Below, piece after piece: positions 46,005 to 58,761 of a stretch of 64,000 bases of DNA. The stretch comes from Helianthus annuus (Eukaryota; Streptophyta; Magnoliopsida; Asterales; Asteraceae), in the NCBI RefSeq assembly GCF_002127325.2, contig NC_035448.2, positions 6,534,915-6,598,914 of the forward strand. Reading direction: 5' to 3'. The position numbers and the translations under genes were made by a program. Each line of letters begins with the position of its first letter. Positions within the stretch are counted from its first letter, which is position 1. The notes under the pieces were generated by a model that was not told the DNA's origin, did not search any database, and worked only from the letters and a program-made list of their open reading frames with translations.

Positions 46005-47699
46005 TGTAACACCCCAAAACGTCTACTAGATACAAGTTATAGATAATAAATGGATGATGTTTAAGTTAAAAAGATAAATGAACTTGAGGGACTAAAGATG
46101 AAATATGTCAAAACTATAGTAAATATAAAAACAAGATTATTATTAAACCCACACACAGAGCGTGTGTGGGGTTCTGGTCGATCGAACAGGAGAGGAGCAA
46201 GGGTGAAAACCCTAGCTTTACAAATTTCACAAGATTCAATAGAAATTTTAAGGAAATCGAAAGCATAATCAGCAAATTACAAACTCCTAAACCTGTTCTT
46301 CGAAGTGGTAAGTTCAATTTCATGATTTAGTGAATTATAGAAAAAGGGGTCCTAACCGAATCATGAATTATGATATGAAAATTGGTAAAGCTGAGTTATG
46401 ATTACGAAATAGGATGGAACAGTGGTTAATTTTAGCATGTTTAATTTAATTTTAACAAAAACTCATTTGATGAAGAGATAACATGGGTAGGATGATCATG
46501 TAGTGTCATGCATGTGAATTATAGATGAATATTTCTGTTGATGATGTATAGACACTAGATAAATTGATATAGAATGAGGTTTGCTTGATTATTGTTGAAT
46601 AATTAAAAGAACTAGCTTAAAAACATGTTTTCGTTAGTTGGGTAAATGTCCCGAAAATGCAAAACCCGCCAAGTGTTTGATAAAATGCTTAAAAGAATAA
46701 TATGTATAATTTGGAAGATGAATGAATGAGATTTAGATGTACTAATAAACGAATGAATGTGTTGTTATAGGCGTGAAGGAAGAAGGTTCCAATACTAGGA
46801 AATCGGAAGGTTCACAAGATCGAGGTACGTTCGTGTACACCATATTTCTATTATGTTGTTATAGGTATACTATTTCCAATTGTATTGTGTTGTATGTTAG
46901 AATTATGATATTTGAATCTATGGTTGTTAGGAAGTAAAAAGTAACATCCGTCATAAATGGATTGTGAGAAATGAATAAGTTATGATGTTGAATGCATCAT
47001 ATCCGGTTCATTCTAGTCGAACCGGGTATGGGAAGTTAAGTACGTAACGAATGAAGGTCTACTCGATCCGTCCTTTTCGGATTGGAGAGTAAGTGTATGT
47101 AAGGAATATGTTCATTCGTCATGAACGAATCGAATGGAAGTTATGTTAAAAATACTAGTATCCGTCGATAGCGGGTATGTTAAGAAAGGTATGTTTGGTC
47201 TCTACATTGAGGCGAGCATGTAATGAACCGTCTAACGGTTAGTAATGTAGTTGAATGATGTAAGGCCGTGATAGAGACGAATCGGTTTATTAGTTAATTC
47301 TGTTAGTGAAGAGATACTAACTTATTTGTTTATGTTGAATGTAGGTAAATCCTCAACCTAGGCGGTCAAACAATTTGGAATGAGCGCACTTAATCTACGC
47401 CCACTACACGCTTCCGTCATAAGTTATTTTAACGTGGTCTTAATTTTTGGTCTTTTGTACTTCAACTTATGTAGTATTTTGATGTCATTATGGTTTGGAT
47501 AAAAACTTACTAGTGGTAGTCTTGTTGTAAACAATGTAAACGTTCCGTTTTGGTTATTGTCAAGGGTGTTTTATGTTGAAATGGTTTACCGTATAAAACA
47601 GGTGTTAGTGGTCTATGTACGAACAGGTCATGCCGGAAATTTTAAAAATTTATCCTCCATGTTAAGATCTTTTGAAAATGATAAGTTAGGGGCATTTCA
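46005..47699 (+). mobile_element. 5' LTR of Ty3/gypsy element C
   Basis: TGTAACACCCCAAAACGTCT ... GGGGCATTTCA. It directly follows A's RNase H; the preceding GATTA (46000-46004) should be the target duplication. The partner LTR is outside the window. Confidence 0.85.
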
Positions 47700-47700
47700 A

Positions 47701-47714
47701 GTTGGTATCAGAGC
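47701..47714 (+). promoter_or_regulatory. Primer-binding site of element C
   Basis: TTGGTATCAGAGC one base after the LTR, tRNA-iMet type. Confidence 0.88.
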
Positions 47715-48457
47715 CGAGGTTTGAGGGATTCGAGCACAAGTAGTAGTGCTTGAACTCAAACTAACGGCTCGCTCGAAAATGTGCTCGTTCCAAGACCGCC
47801 AAGAGGTAAAGATTTAAATTACCGGTAAATATAAGTATGGACAATGTGTTCACGGCATAAGTTTTAAAGTTATGTATGCTATGAAGTGATAATGTGGGTA
47901 AAATGAGAAGTCCCTGGACCCGTGTGGCTAAAAACGGACCCGGGAAATGGTCGAATCAGCCAAAAATAAGTTCAGCAGCGTTTCAGCAATCGGGAGGCCG
48001 TCGCCGACGGGCTGCACAGCCGTCGCCGACGCCCCCCTTTGGGCCGACGCCTTAATCGGCTGTCTACGGACAAAGTGGCCGACGCCACTTTTTAGAGCCC
48101 GTCGACGACGGGATGTAAGGCCATCGCCGACGGCCAGCGGAAGTTCAGTCCGCTGAACTTTTTTGTTTTGTTTGTTTTTCACGTTTAGGGTTCCCATATG
48201 ATCAAAAAGACTATCGGATAATGATGTAAGATCCTTATAATCATATTAATAAGGTACTTACGATCACAATTGTGATCACAACGAAAAAAGGAAGTTGTGA
48301 GAATTGAAAGTAACGAAGCGAATAACAAGAAGCGAATGACGAAACTTAGACGATTAAGATTTTGAAATGCAAGATTACAAATGTAGTAATTAAAGGTCGA
48401 AGTATGTGTTATATGGAAAGCTTGTGATTAATGATGAATGTAAACGTCATTTTATAG
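47715..48457 (+). other. Leader of element C with GC-rich palindromes
   Basis: The non-coding leader contains a CpG-rich block at 47990-48140 with repeated GCCGTCGCCGACGG motifs, each self-complementary. Short open frames here are chance products of the GC-rich block. Confidence 0.7.
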
Positions 48458-50338
48458 ATGGCTGAAGCAAGATATGTTAATGATGATGACGACGATGCGG
48501 TTAGACAAGAAGCATTTAATAGCAAAGTCACAGAAGTAGCGGAAGGGGTTATGTAAGCTAATTTTCCCCGATTAGCTCAAGAAGTAGAAAGTCGGGTGTT
48601 GGGAGTTGTGGATGCAATGATGACTAGCAAGATAGAAGAATTGAAGGAATTAATTAAGGGATCTAAGGGTAAAAGCAAGGAACGACGATGCACATATAAA
48701 GATTTTATGGCATGCAATCCTGCAACGTATGATGGCAAAATCGATCCGATAGCATGCCAAAGATGGATTTCGAACATAGAGGCAGTATTTATACGAAGTC
48801 GGTGTGATAAGGAAGATCAAGTGATGTTCGCTACTGGTCAACTCTCTTTTCAGGCGAAAGACTGATGGGATGCGTATAGCAAGGAAGTAGGTGAGGATAA
48901 ACTCCAAATGATGACTTAGCAAGAATTTAAGGAACCCTTCATGAGATATCACTGTCCTCAGTCAGCCATTGATAAGATTTAGGAGGATTTCTTATGCCTC
49001 CGACAGAAAAAACGAGACGATAAACGAAATATAAAACACTTTCTTGGATAAAATGAAGTTTTGCGGAGATTTTGTGAAAACCGAAAGAATGAAGATCAAT
49101 CGCTTTTATGGTATACTAAAGGCAGAATTTAGGGAGTTCATCACTCCCTCAAAATGTGACACCCTTGACGAGCTTATCAATTTGGCACGGGATAGAGAAA
49201 TTGAGATTAAAAGACAGGAGGAACGTGGTGAAAAGAGGTCGACAGAAAAGGGGACAAGTGCAAGTCCATCTAAAAAGGCGAGGTTCCAAGATCAGGGAAG
49301 GAAAGATAAGTCGAAGGGTGGTATTACTCCTTGCAAGACATGTGGGAAACTTCATACTGGGGAATGCCTTTTGGGTAAGAAGGGGTGCTATAAATGCGGT
49401 GAAGAAGGGCATACATCCTACAAGTGCCCTAACAACCCGAAGACTTGTTTCAACTATTTCCAGAAAGGGCATGTTAAGTCGGAGTGTCCTAAACTTCAGC
49501 AAGGATCAAAGAAGGAGGGAAAGAATGAGGAAAGATCTAAGGCGAAAGGGAGGATGTTTCAAATCACATCCGAAGAAGCCAAGTCCCATCCGAATGTGGT
49601 TTCAGGTATCTTTTTATTAAACTCCATACCGGTTTATGTTTTGTTCGATACCGGAGCCACTATGTCGTTTATTTCAAATGAAATTATACAACATCCTTCA
49701 TTTAAGATTGAACGAATGCCGATACCTTTAGAGGTAGAAATAGCCGATAGTAAGAACTATGTGTTACACGAGATTTGTAGAAATTGCAAGTTCACTATAG
49801 AAAATGAAGAATTCGATATCGACATCATACCTATGGTTTTGGGGGAATTTAAAATGATAGTAGGTATGGATTGGATGGCACGACACTGCGTGGAGATTAA
49901 TTGTGAAAATAAGGTAATGCTTGTCCAATCTCCAAGTGGAAGGCAACTGAGTATTCAAGGGGAGAGAAATGTGGAAACAAAATTGTGTACCCTTGTTCAA
50001 GTCGTTAAATACGTACTTAACGGGAGTAGAGCATACCTAACTTATGTAGTAGACACTCGACAAAGCCTCCCGAAGCTTGAAGATGTTGAGATCGTGAACG
50101 AATTTCCGGAGGAATTGCCGGGACTCCCTCCCGAACGAGAAATAGAGTTTCGCATCGAATAGAATCCGGGTGCGAAACCGGTAGCAAAGGCTCCTTATAG
50201 ATTGGCCCCCACTGAGATGTGAGAGTTGATGACACAGTTACAAGATCTACTTGACAAGGGTTTTATACGCCCGAGTGTGTCACCTTGGGGAGCACCGGTC
50301 CTATTTGTAAAAAAGAAGGATGGGTCGATGCGCATGTG
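48458..50338 (+). pseudogene. Gag-protease-RT start of element C
   Basis: Starts MAEARYVNDDDDDAV. The gag core (YKDFMACNPATYDGKIDPIA, FKEPFMRYHCP) has stops at 48551, 48864, 48917 and 48979, and an A-run frameshift near 49005. From 49044 the frame is open: LDELINLARDREIEIKR, zinc knuckles (CYKCGEEGHTSYKC), protease with intact LFDTGATMSF, FKMIVGMDWMARH, and the RT N-terminus (LPGLPPEREIEFRI-stop-NPG, TEM-stop-[15 protein letters not shown]). It is interrupted by E at 50339 and resumes at 63830. Most stops fit C-to-T or G-to-A change of Gln, Arg or Trp codons. Confidence 0.88.
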
Positions 50339-50542
50339 TGATGTGCACAAAATGCAACATATAAATTACATCAATTGTGGCATAAAACTAACCATTTTTT
50401 AGTACTAATGTTGGAAAAAGTGTGTTTTTGCCTTCCTTTTGTATTTTCAGGATTAAATGAGCTCAAATGAACAAAAGAAGCAAAAAGGCAGCTAAACCTA
50501 ACATAAATACAAGAAAAGGAATAAACGTGGCATGCCCGACCC
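50339..50542 (+). mobile_element. Solo Athila-type LTR E, left part
   Basis: TGATGTGCACAAAATGCAAC ... CATGCCCGACCC. It is the first ~200 bp of an LTR related to D's, cut by D. Left target duplication ATGTG at 50334-50338, matched at 63825-63829. Confidence 0.9.
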
Positions 50543-52207
50543 TGATGTGTGTAAAATGCAACATATAAATTACATCAAATGAGGCATAAAACTAACCCTT
50601 TTTAAGTACTAATGTTGGAAAAAGTGTATTTTTGTCTTCCTTTTGTATTTTCAGGATTAAATGAGCTCAAATTAACAAAAGAAGCAAAAAGACAGCTAAA
50701 TCTAACATAAATACAAGAAAGGGAACAAAAGTGGACTGCCCGACCCCTCGACAGCATCCTCCCAAGCAAAACAGAGAAGGCAGAAGACTGAACACGCCCC
50801 GTGCTCAGCGAGCACGGGGCCGTGCCCAAGAAGCAGCAGAAAAGACAAACCTGTAGAAGCTTCTATTGCTCACCACGGGGCGTGCCCAAAGTACTACAGG
50901 CGCATTAATTGTAATTGCGAATTACAATTAATGAAGAGAGATAGTGTTAGACGGGCACGGGGCCGTGTCCAGCGGACACGGGGCCGTGCCCAGGCTTCTG
51001 TTCAGCCTGTAAATAGGAGTGCTTGGAGCCATTGCAACTCATCCCTTGGCACACCACCTCTCACACTTCATCCACCACCCACCACCATCACAACATCATC
51101 ATCCACCACCATCATCCATTGTCCATCATAGAGTGTGTGAGTCGTCTCGGGATCCAAGATTGATCGTAAGAGTTCTTGACAATCAAGGCCATGTTTGCCT
51201 AAGTCTCTTACATCACTTGGTGAAGACAAGTGTTTAGTATAATACTTTTTATTTTTAATCTTTTGCACTTTTTAATTGGTTTTGTATTAATGACTTTAAT
51301 AACTAGTTGCTTATGTTGAAGGTGATTCTTCCTTATCGTTTGTCCGTGGTGTCTTGGCATTATTTTACTGTCTATATAAAATAAAAGATTTTCATCATTC
51401 ATATCTCCACGGTCTATATGGAGGTATGTTGGCTACCTGATCGGGGGTTAAGGGAACGGTTTGGTAAGGGTCTTGCCCTTGTTCAGCGTTTAGAGGTCCT
51501 GCAAGGGACCTGGGTCAAATTTAGTAGGACATCCTTCAATACCCAAAGGTATTGGATGGCGGGGGTCCAAACTCTTTGATCCCCTCATAAGTTAACTACT
51601 ATTAATACTATAACCCGGCTATTTAGGACTGTATCCCTGCTGTCTCAGACTACTTAGTCGAGGGTAACATCACCTCCAAAAGAGGGGCCTACCATAATTT
51701 GCATTAATAACTTAATTAATTATCTTTCAATAATCCGACCCTTTAGGATTGTATCCTTGCTGACTCAAACTACTGGGTTGAGGGTAACGTCGCCTTCAAA
51801 AGAGGGGCCTACTATAATAACTAAGATAATCTCTTAAACAAGTGCAAAAGTGCGAAAATAATCAAAGGTTATACTAACACACGAGTCGGATCCAAGTGAT
51901 TCATCTTGTCTATCTGTTTTTATTTTTATTTTATTTTTCAGCATTTAGTTAGTTTTATTTTCTTAGTTTAAAAATCTTTTTCTAACATTTTGATTTGATT
52001 AGACGTTGAGGATAAACCGGTACTAAAAGCTCTTGTGTCCTTGGACGACCTCGGTTACCAACACTATACTACGTCCACGATGGGTGCACTTGCCCATATG
52101 TGTGTTTAGTGTTAGTAAATATCATGTTTTATAAATTTAAAACTTGGCTAAAGTGTAAAAAGGGCTTAAGATATATACTTAAAACATATACACACTAGCA
52201 CGCATCA
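50543..52207 (+). mobile_element. 5' LTR of element D
   Basis: TGATGTGTGTAAAATGCAAC ... CTAGCACGCATCA, 1,665 bp. It contains pairs of CACGGGGCCGTG motifs, a degenerate TATA-like CTGTAAATAG (about 51009) and a CAC/CAT-rich region (51060-51125). Confidence 0.92.
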
Positions 52208-52213
52208 AGTTTT

Positions 52214-52230
52214 TGGCGCCGTTGCTGGGG
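52214..52230 (+). promoter_or_regulatory. Primer-binding site of element D (tRNA-Asp type)
   Basis: TGGCGCCGTTGCTGGGG, typical of Athila-group elements, 6 bp after the LTR. Confidence 0.85.
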
Positions 52231-52536
52231 ACACAAGGATTTTAAGAAAGCTTAAAATCGACGGCCTAATTAGTTTTTCAAAACCTTTTCAAAACGCGCG
52301 CACATTTTTCTGCATTTTAGTTTAGTTTGCATTTACAGTAACCTGAATACGGGGCCGTGCTCACTGAACACGCCCCTGTGTCCCACGAGACCAGTAACTT
52401 TAATTAAAATGCCCAGATACAGACCCTGAACACGGGGCCGTGTCCACTGAACACGGGACCGTGTCCAGCCTCTGTTTCCGTCTTTATTTTTGTTTTCTGG
52501 TCCCGAGACTCAGTTGTGGTTTGTTGAGTGATTCTT

Positions 52537-53671
52537 ATGGATCAATACTCAGGAGGCTACAACTACACCTATGAGGAGGATGATTATATGAGAGACTATT
52601 GCACTAATTGTGGAAACCCGCACTCGGTACAATATTGTAACTTATTTCAACCATCCGCTTCATACAACCATTATGAGGAGCCCAGGTACGAGCCATCGAC
52701 TTCATACACATCCTATGAAGACCCAGGTATGAACCTCCTCCCTCATACTCATATTTTGATGAACCAAGGTATGAGCCTTCATACTCATACTTTGAAGAGT
52801 CAAGATATGAGCCACCACCTTCATACACTTATTATGAGGAATCATTGCGTGAACAACCCACCTCATATGAGTACTATGAAGAACAAAATTACGACCCTTA
52901 TCCATCATATGCTTACAATGAAGAACAATGGTATGAACCATCTACTTCATACGAGTACTATGAGGAACCAAGGATCGAACAACCGGATTCAAGCCATGAG
53001 GATCCCGATCCTTACTCTATCACCGACATAGCCGATAGGATAATAGAAAACCTTAAATTTATCGAAAGATGCATAAAAGAATCTCGCGCAAGGGAAGAGG
53101 AGTCCCGCGCGAGAGAAGAATTAAAAAAGGAAGAAACGATAATTGAGGAGTTAAAAATGGAAGAACAAATAAGTGAAAAACCGACACATGAGCTAAACAA
53201 CGAACGGGGTGAGGCCGATAATGTTAAAATTCAAAAAGAGTCTAATTTTGAAGAAATTAATCTCTTATCACCTTCTTTTGAAAATCATTGTTTAGTACCA
53301 ACTCATGCTAAGTTTTTAAAAGAGTTAAACACTAACACTAAAATTGAAGAAATGGTAAGTGTTAAGTTAACTAATGATCAAGCTTCACTAATAAAAGAAG
53401 ATCCTTTTGAAATTAACATTACACCGGTTCCATGTTTCTTTCAAAATTCATTTATTAGTAATGTCACCATTGATAAAGATCTTTGTGTTAACATAATGCC
53501 AAACTACATTTTTGAAAAATTAAGTATTAGTGATTTTTCTCCACTTCAAATACCCATTTTTCTATCTAATCGGAAAGTAATAAAATCAATCGGTGTGGTT
53601 GAGGATGTTTTGGTTCAAACAAATCAAATGGTTATTCCAACCGACTTGTCATCCTCGATGACGCTCCTCTA
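52537..53671 (+). pseudogene. Truncated gag (zinc knuckle, Tyr-rich repeats) and start of protease, element D
   Basis: Starts MDQYSGGYNY and soon has a CX2CX3HX4C knuckle (CTNCGNPHSVQYC). Then come ~12-14-aa repeats such as RYEPPPSYSYFDEP, rich in Tyr, Pro and Glu, with a frame change near 52725. A Glu/Arg-rich coiled-coil region follows (ESRAREEESRAREELKKEE), then the protease N-terminal part (DLCVNIMPNYIFEKL). The retrotransposon gag core expected before the knuckle is absent. A 1-nt loss near 53645 shifts the frame before LGRPF. Confidence 0.8.
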
Positions 53672-56600
53672 GTGTTGGGACGACCTTTTGTGAAAACCCA
53701 TGAAGCTTTGAAAAACCAGAAATTTAATAATCTACCTCTTCAGTTAGGGGCATTCAAAAGGAGCATAGATCTTGAGCGTTCAATGAAATATCCTTTTGGC
53801 AACAATGACCCCCTAATTGAAGATGAAGATGAACCACCCGATACAAGTGAAGAAGTTGACCACTTTGTTGAAGAAGAGGTCGCCATAGAACAAACCTTTA
53901 AAGTTCTTGACCTAGATGAGCCAAAAAATAAGGTGTCTCCTAAAGACCCACCCATTGAGCTCAAAGAACTCCCGAAAGGTTTGGAATATGCTTTTCTAGA
54001 CAAAGATGGTAATTTACCTGTAATTATTTCATCTAAATTAAGTAGCGTAGAAAAAGAAAAATTAATCAATCTTCTTAGAAAACACAAAAATGCGATTGCT
54101 TGAAAGCTTGTAGATATCAAAGGAATAAGTCCTTTCATGTGCACGCACAAAATTTTAATGAACGATGACTACAAAACAGTAATACAACCACAACATAGAG
54201 TAAATCCCAATGTGCAAGAAGTGGTTAAAAATGAGGTCATCAAACTACTTGACGCCAGACTGGTCTATCCTATCTCCGACAGTCCGTGGGTAAGTCCCGT
54301 CCAAGTAGTCCCGAAGAAAGGAGGTATGACGGTAATAACTAATGAAAAGAATGAATTAATACCAACAAGAACCGTCACAGGATGGAGAGTTTGTATAGAC
54401 TATAGACGATTAAATGAAGCAACGAGGAAAGATCACTTTCCTTTGCCCTTCATTGATCAAATGTTAGAACGACTATCCGGTCATAAATTTTACTGTTTCT
54501 TGGATGGTTTTTCAGGTTATTTTCAAATTCCAATGGCACCTGAAGACCAAGAAAAGACGACTTTCACATGCGCCTACGGAACTTTTGCTTATCGACGCAT
54601 GCCGTTCGGTCTATGTAATGCAACTGCAACATTCCAACGTTGTATGGTGGCCATTTTCCATGACATGATAGAAAAGACAATGGAAGTCTTCATGGACGAC
54701 TTCTCTATCTTTGGAGATTCATATGACCAATGCCTCGATAACCTCGAACGAATGCTATCCCGATGTGAGGAAACTAACCTCGCCCTTAACTGGGAAAAAT
54801 GCCATTTCATGGTAACAGAGGGAATAGTACTCGGTCACAAAATCTCAAGCGAAGGAATGGAAGTTGATCGAGCAAAAGTAGACACTATTTCTCGATTACC
54901 TCCACCTTCCTCCGTAAGAGCAATAAGAAGTTTCCTAGGGCATGCCGGATTTTATAGAAGGTTTATCAAGGACTTTTCAAAAATTTCAAGGCCTCTAACA
55001 AAATTACTTGAAAAAGATGCACCTTTCATCTTTGACAAGGATTGCAATCAAGCATTTCTAACCCTCAAGGAAATGCTAGTCAATGCACCTATCATGATAG
55101 TACCTGATTGGAAATTATCTTTCGAAATCATGTGTGATGCAAGTGACTTTGCTGTTGGAGCAGTCTTGGGACAAAGGAAAGACAAGCATTTCCACCCAAT
55201 TTATTATGCTAGTAAAACACTTAATGATGCACAAGAAAATTACACAACCACTGAAAAAGAGCTACTAGCTGTGGTATTTGCTTTTGATAAATTTCGTTCT
55301 TACCTCGTTCTTTCTAAAACTGTAGTCTATACAGATCATGCAGCTATCCGATACCTCTTCAAGAAACAAGACGCAAAACCACGTTTGATCAGATGGATTC
55401 TACTTCTCCAAGAATTTGATATTGAAATCAAAGACAAAAGAGGAGCAGAAAACACTAATGCAGATCATCTTTCACGCTTAGAAGACCCGGCTTTGGAGGC
55501 AACCAGGGACGAACAAATCAACGAAAAATTTCCAACAGAATCCTTGGAAATGGTGGAAAGCAGACAAGAACCATGGTATGCCGACTACGCTAATTACTTA
55601 GATAGCGGTATAGTCACCAAAGGATGGCCACATCATCAAAGAAAGAAATTCTTTGCCGATGTAAAGCATTACTTTTGGGAAGACCCTTATCTTTTCAAAA
55701 TGTGTGCTGACCAACTCATCTGAAGGTGCGTCCATGGTGGCGTAGCACGAAGAATTCTCCGCCATTGTCATGAGGGTCCATATGGTGGACATAATGGTGC
55801 CGCTAGTACCGCACGAAAGGTATTTGACTCAGGATTTTATTGGCCAACCATTTACAAAGATGCGCAAGATCTTGTAAAGACATGTGATGCTTGCCAAAGA
55901 TCAGGTAATATTTCTTTCAAAAACGAAATGCCTCAAAATGGCATTCTCGTTTGTGAAATTTTTGATGTGTGGGGACTCGATTTCATGGGACCCTTCCCAC
56001 CGTCAAAAGGAAACAAATATATACTTGTGGCGGTTGATTACTTGTCTAAATGGGTCGAGGCCGAAGCTCTCCCAACAAACGATGGAAGAGTAGTGGTAAA
56101 ATTTCTGAAAAAATTATTCTCTCGTTTTGGAACACCTAAAGCTTTGATAAGTGATAGAGGTACCCACTTTTGTAATCACCAACTCGAAAAAATCTTAACA
56201 AGATATGGGGTCTATCACCGGGTCTCAATAGCATATCATCCTCAAACAAATGGACAAGCCGAAGTGACTAACATAGGTTTAAAACGAATACTTGAAAAAA
56301 CCGTAGGTTTAAATAAAAAGGAATGGGATGATAAACTAGATGATGCTTTATGGGCCTTTCGGACTGCTTATAAAACCACTATAGGCACAACCCCATATAA
56401 GCTCGTCTATGGAAAAACTTGTCATTTGCCAGTAGAAATAGCTCACAGAGCCTACTGGGCAATAAAAAGTGTAAACCTAGACTTAGAAAATGCAGGTAAA
56501 AATCGATTTTGTCAAATAAATGAATTAGACGAACTAAGGAATTATGCATACTCTAACTCTGAAATTTATAACGAAAGAATGAAAAATTTACACGACAAAT

Positions 56601-56854
56601 ATATTAAACCTAATGAATTTCGAGTAGGAGACCAAGTTCTGTTGTTTAATTCACGACTTTGATTATTTCCGGGTAAACTAAAATCTAGGTGGTCAGGACC
56701 TTTTTCCATCACCCATATTTTTCCTCACGGTGCAGTAGAAATTAAAGCTCGAAATGGGATTTCATTCAAAGTCAATGGCCAACGGCTAAAAGTCTATCGA
56801 CGATCCATTGAGGATGAGGAAGAAGAGATCTCATTTCAAACGGTCGACGAATGA
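53672..56854 (+). pseudogene. Pol of element D: protease end, RT, RNase H, integrase
   Basis: One reading frame of 1,061 codons, broken only by three TGA codons, at about 54101, 55721 and 56660. Contents: VLGRPF (protease end), RT ([14 protein letters not shown], active site FMDDFSIFG), RNase H ([17 protein letters not shown]), integrase zinc finger ([10 protein letters not shown] ... CDACQ) and core with Asp (GLDFMGPF), Asp (ISDRGTHF) and Glu (NGQAEVTN) all present, then a C-terminal GPF motif. No chromodomain, as expected for Athila. The stops stand in place of Trp (A-stop-KLVD), Arg (LI-stop-RCV) and Arg (SRL-stop-LFPG). Confidence 0.93.
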
Positions 56855-57619
56855 AAAAGCATCCACATCATACCTGGTATGTTACGAACAAGTGAGTACA
56901 CATCGAAACTGGTAAGTCTTTTAACCATGCTTTCGGGAAACACGGGCTCTCACACGAGCACGAAAAAAAAAACTTTGCTCGGCACGGGGCCGTGTCGACG
57001 CAACTGTCGGGATAAAACCCTCTTTTCATAACAGTTACATCATTCCACACGCCCCGTTTCCCCGAAAAAGCTCTGGTCCAAGGCGATTTTCTGCAGATTT
57101 TTGACGTTACCTCTAGATCTAACAACATCAAGGTATGATTCTATTATCATTAGTAGTTAGATTAGTTACTTGCATGTAGTTAAACATCAAAAATTTGGGG
57201 AAAAATCTAGGGTTCTTGAAGTTCATCCGGATTGAACCTCAAATTTTTGAAATAATCTGTTAGTATTAGTTTAGATTAGTGTAATGGGAAGTAAATACAC
57301 TTATATTATTGATAGATTTGCCCGATTTCTCACAAAAACCTCAAACCCTTGTTTTTGAACCGAAAAAGATAAAATTGAAGGGGTAAACGGGTTGTTTTGG
57401 AAAAAACAGCAATTGGGGTTTCATTTTCGGGGGAAACCGCACCTACTTGGCAAGAAATTTTCAGATTTTTGGGACCGGGTCGAAAAATGAAGTTTTTGAG
57501 TAACAGACGCCTGGACACGGGGTCGTGCCCGCTGAGCACGGGGCCGTGTCCAGCTCACTGTTTGCAGTTTCTTTCGAAAATCTCACTGTTTCGTGCTAAC
57601 TTTTGGTGTATTCTTTCAG
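56855..57619 (+). other. Spacer between pol and downstream ORF of element D
   Basis: No frame is kept. It contains GC-rich CACGGGGCCGTG motifs (56983, 57515, 57537), a possible splice donor (AAG|GTATGATTC, about 57132) and, at the end, a pyrimidine-rich acceptor TTCTTTCAG directly before the ORF's ATG. Confidence 0.55.
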
Positions 57620-58761
57620 ATGTCGAAGTTCACAAGATTTAACGCGAATGAGCTCGACGCTAGGGCAAGATACGAGATACTTCAAACTAGGCCCGAAGAA
57701 TACCCAAGGCAAGCGTGCACGGACCTATTAACCTTGGTGAACCAGCTCGACCGATTCAACAACCTTGTTACCGGACCACAAAGGGTTGCCTTGACCACTC
57801 GACTTCGGTCGGTACATCAATGCACTATGGAATTCTACAGTACTTTCACCTTCACTTCAAGGTGTGACCCGTTTGACAATGAGGGGGTTGCATTTCGATG
57901 TGGTGGGACAATGTACTCGATCTCTATGCGCAATTCGGGGCAATAGTGGGACTATATACGGAAGAAGATTCGGGAAATGAGGAAAACACCGGGGGATTAC
58001 GAGATCTGGATGAAAATGAGCGCCAAGCCGCATGGGCCCAAATTGGTGAAGGACACTACAACCCCAGCAGCACAAAGAGTACTAAGTTGAGGGATCCGCT
58101 TTATCGCTACATTCATAGGCTCCTCACTTACTCTCTTAGCCAAAGACATGACAGTAGCGGGGTTGTTGGATTAAAAGATTTGGTAGTCCTTCACTGCATC
58201 CACAACCGGAGGGCCCTCGATGTTCCATATCTCCTGCTTTGAAACATGCATCTGAACCGCCTTGCTCGTGCACCAACCCCTATCTTCTTTGGAGGTTGGG
58301 TGTACCGCCTCTTCAAGCACTTCACGCGCATTCCTAGGTCCTTTGAAAGAAGCCCATGGTCGGGACGAGTTGATATACACATTTGTCGCGCCATGAACCT
58401 AATTTATGAGGCGGAAGACAGATCAGTGAGCTTTCAAAGGATGCAAGGCTATGCATGGAACCCACAGGAGGCGCTAGTCCTTCACGCTCCACCTCCCCAC
58501 TACCAGTATCAACCACATGGTGATCCGGGTCAATCCTCCTCCCAAGGAGGTGGTTTTCCTAACCTACAAAGTTTACATGATCTTTTGCAAAAAAACCTCA
58601 TGTGCACCAGGAACACCTACAACCTTGCCAGCAACACATACCACCGGGTCGGAGCTATCGAGCGAAACATCAATGATATCCAAGACGACATCGGAAGCAT
58701 CCGGGAGTATATGGCGGGTCATGGGGATGGAGGTGATGACAGCGATGAGGATATGGACTAG
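57620..58761 (+). pseudogene. Downstream ORF of element D (Athila ORF1-like)
   Basis: Starts MSKFTRFNANELDARARYEI. It has one frameshift near 57930 (before QFGAIVGLYTEED) and a TGA at 58240 (LLL-stop-NMHLNRLARA). It ends in a low-complexity tail with an Asp-rich end (GDGGDDSDEDMD). The FGAIVGLY, GGWVYRLF and HFTRIPRSF-like pattern fits the plant 'Athila ORF-1' family, of unknown function, placed where some Athila elements have an env-like gene. No signal peptide or clear membrane segment is visible. Confidence 0.72.

Noticed and set aside
47928..48197. Open frames on both strands in the GC-rich block of element C
   Set aside because: GC-rich palindromic leader lacks stops by composition; no homology.
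50931..51268. Small open frames in D/E LTRs (THPLAHHLSH and similar)
   Set aside because: They come from CAC/CAT-rich repeats near the putative transcription start and differ between LTR copies.
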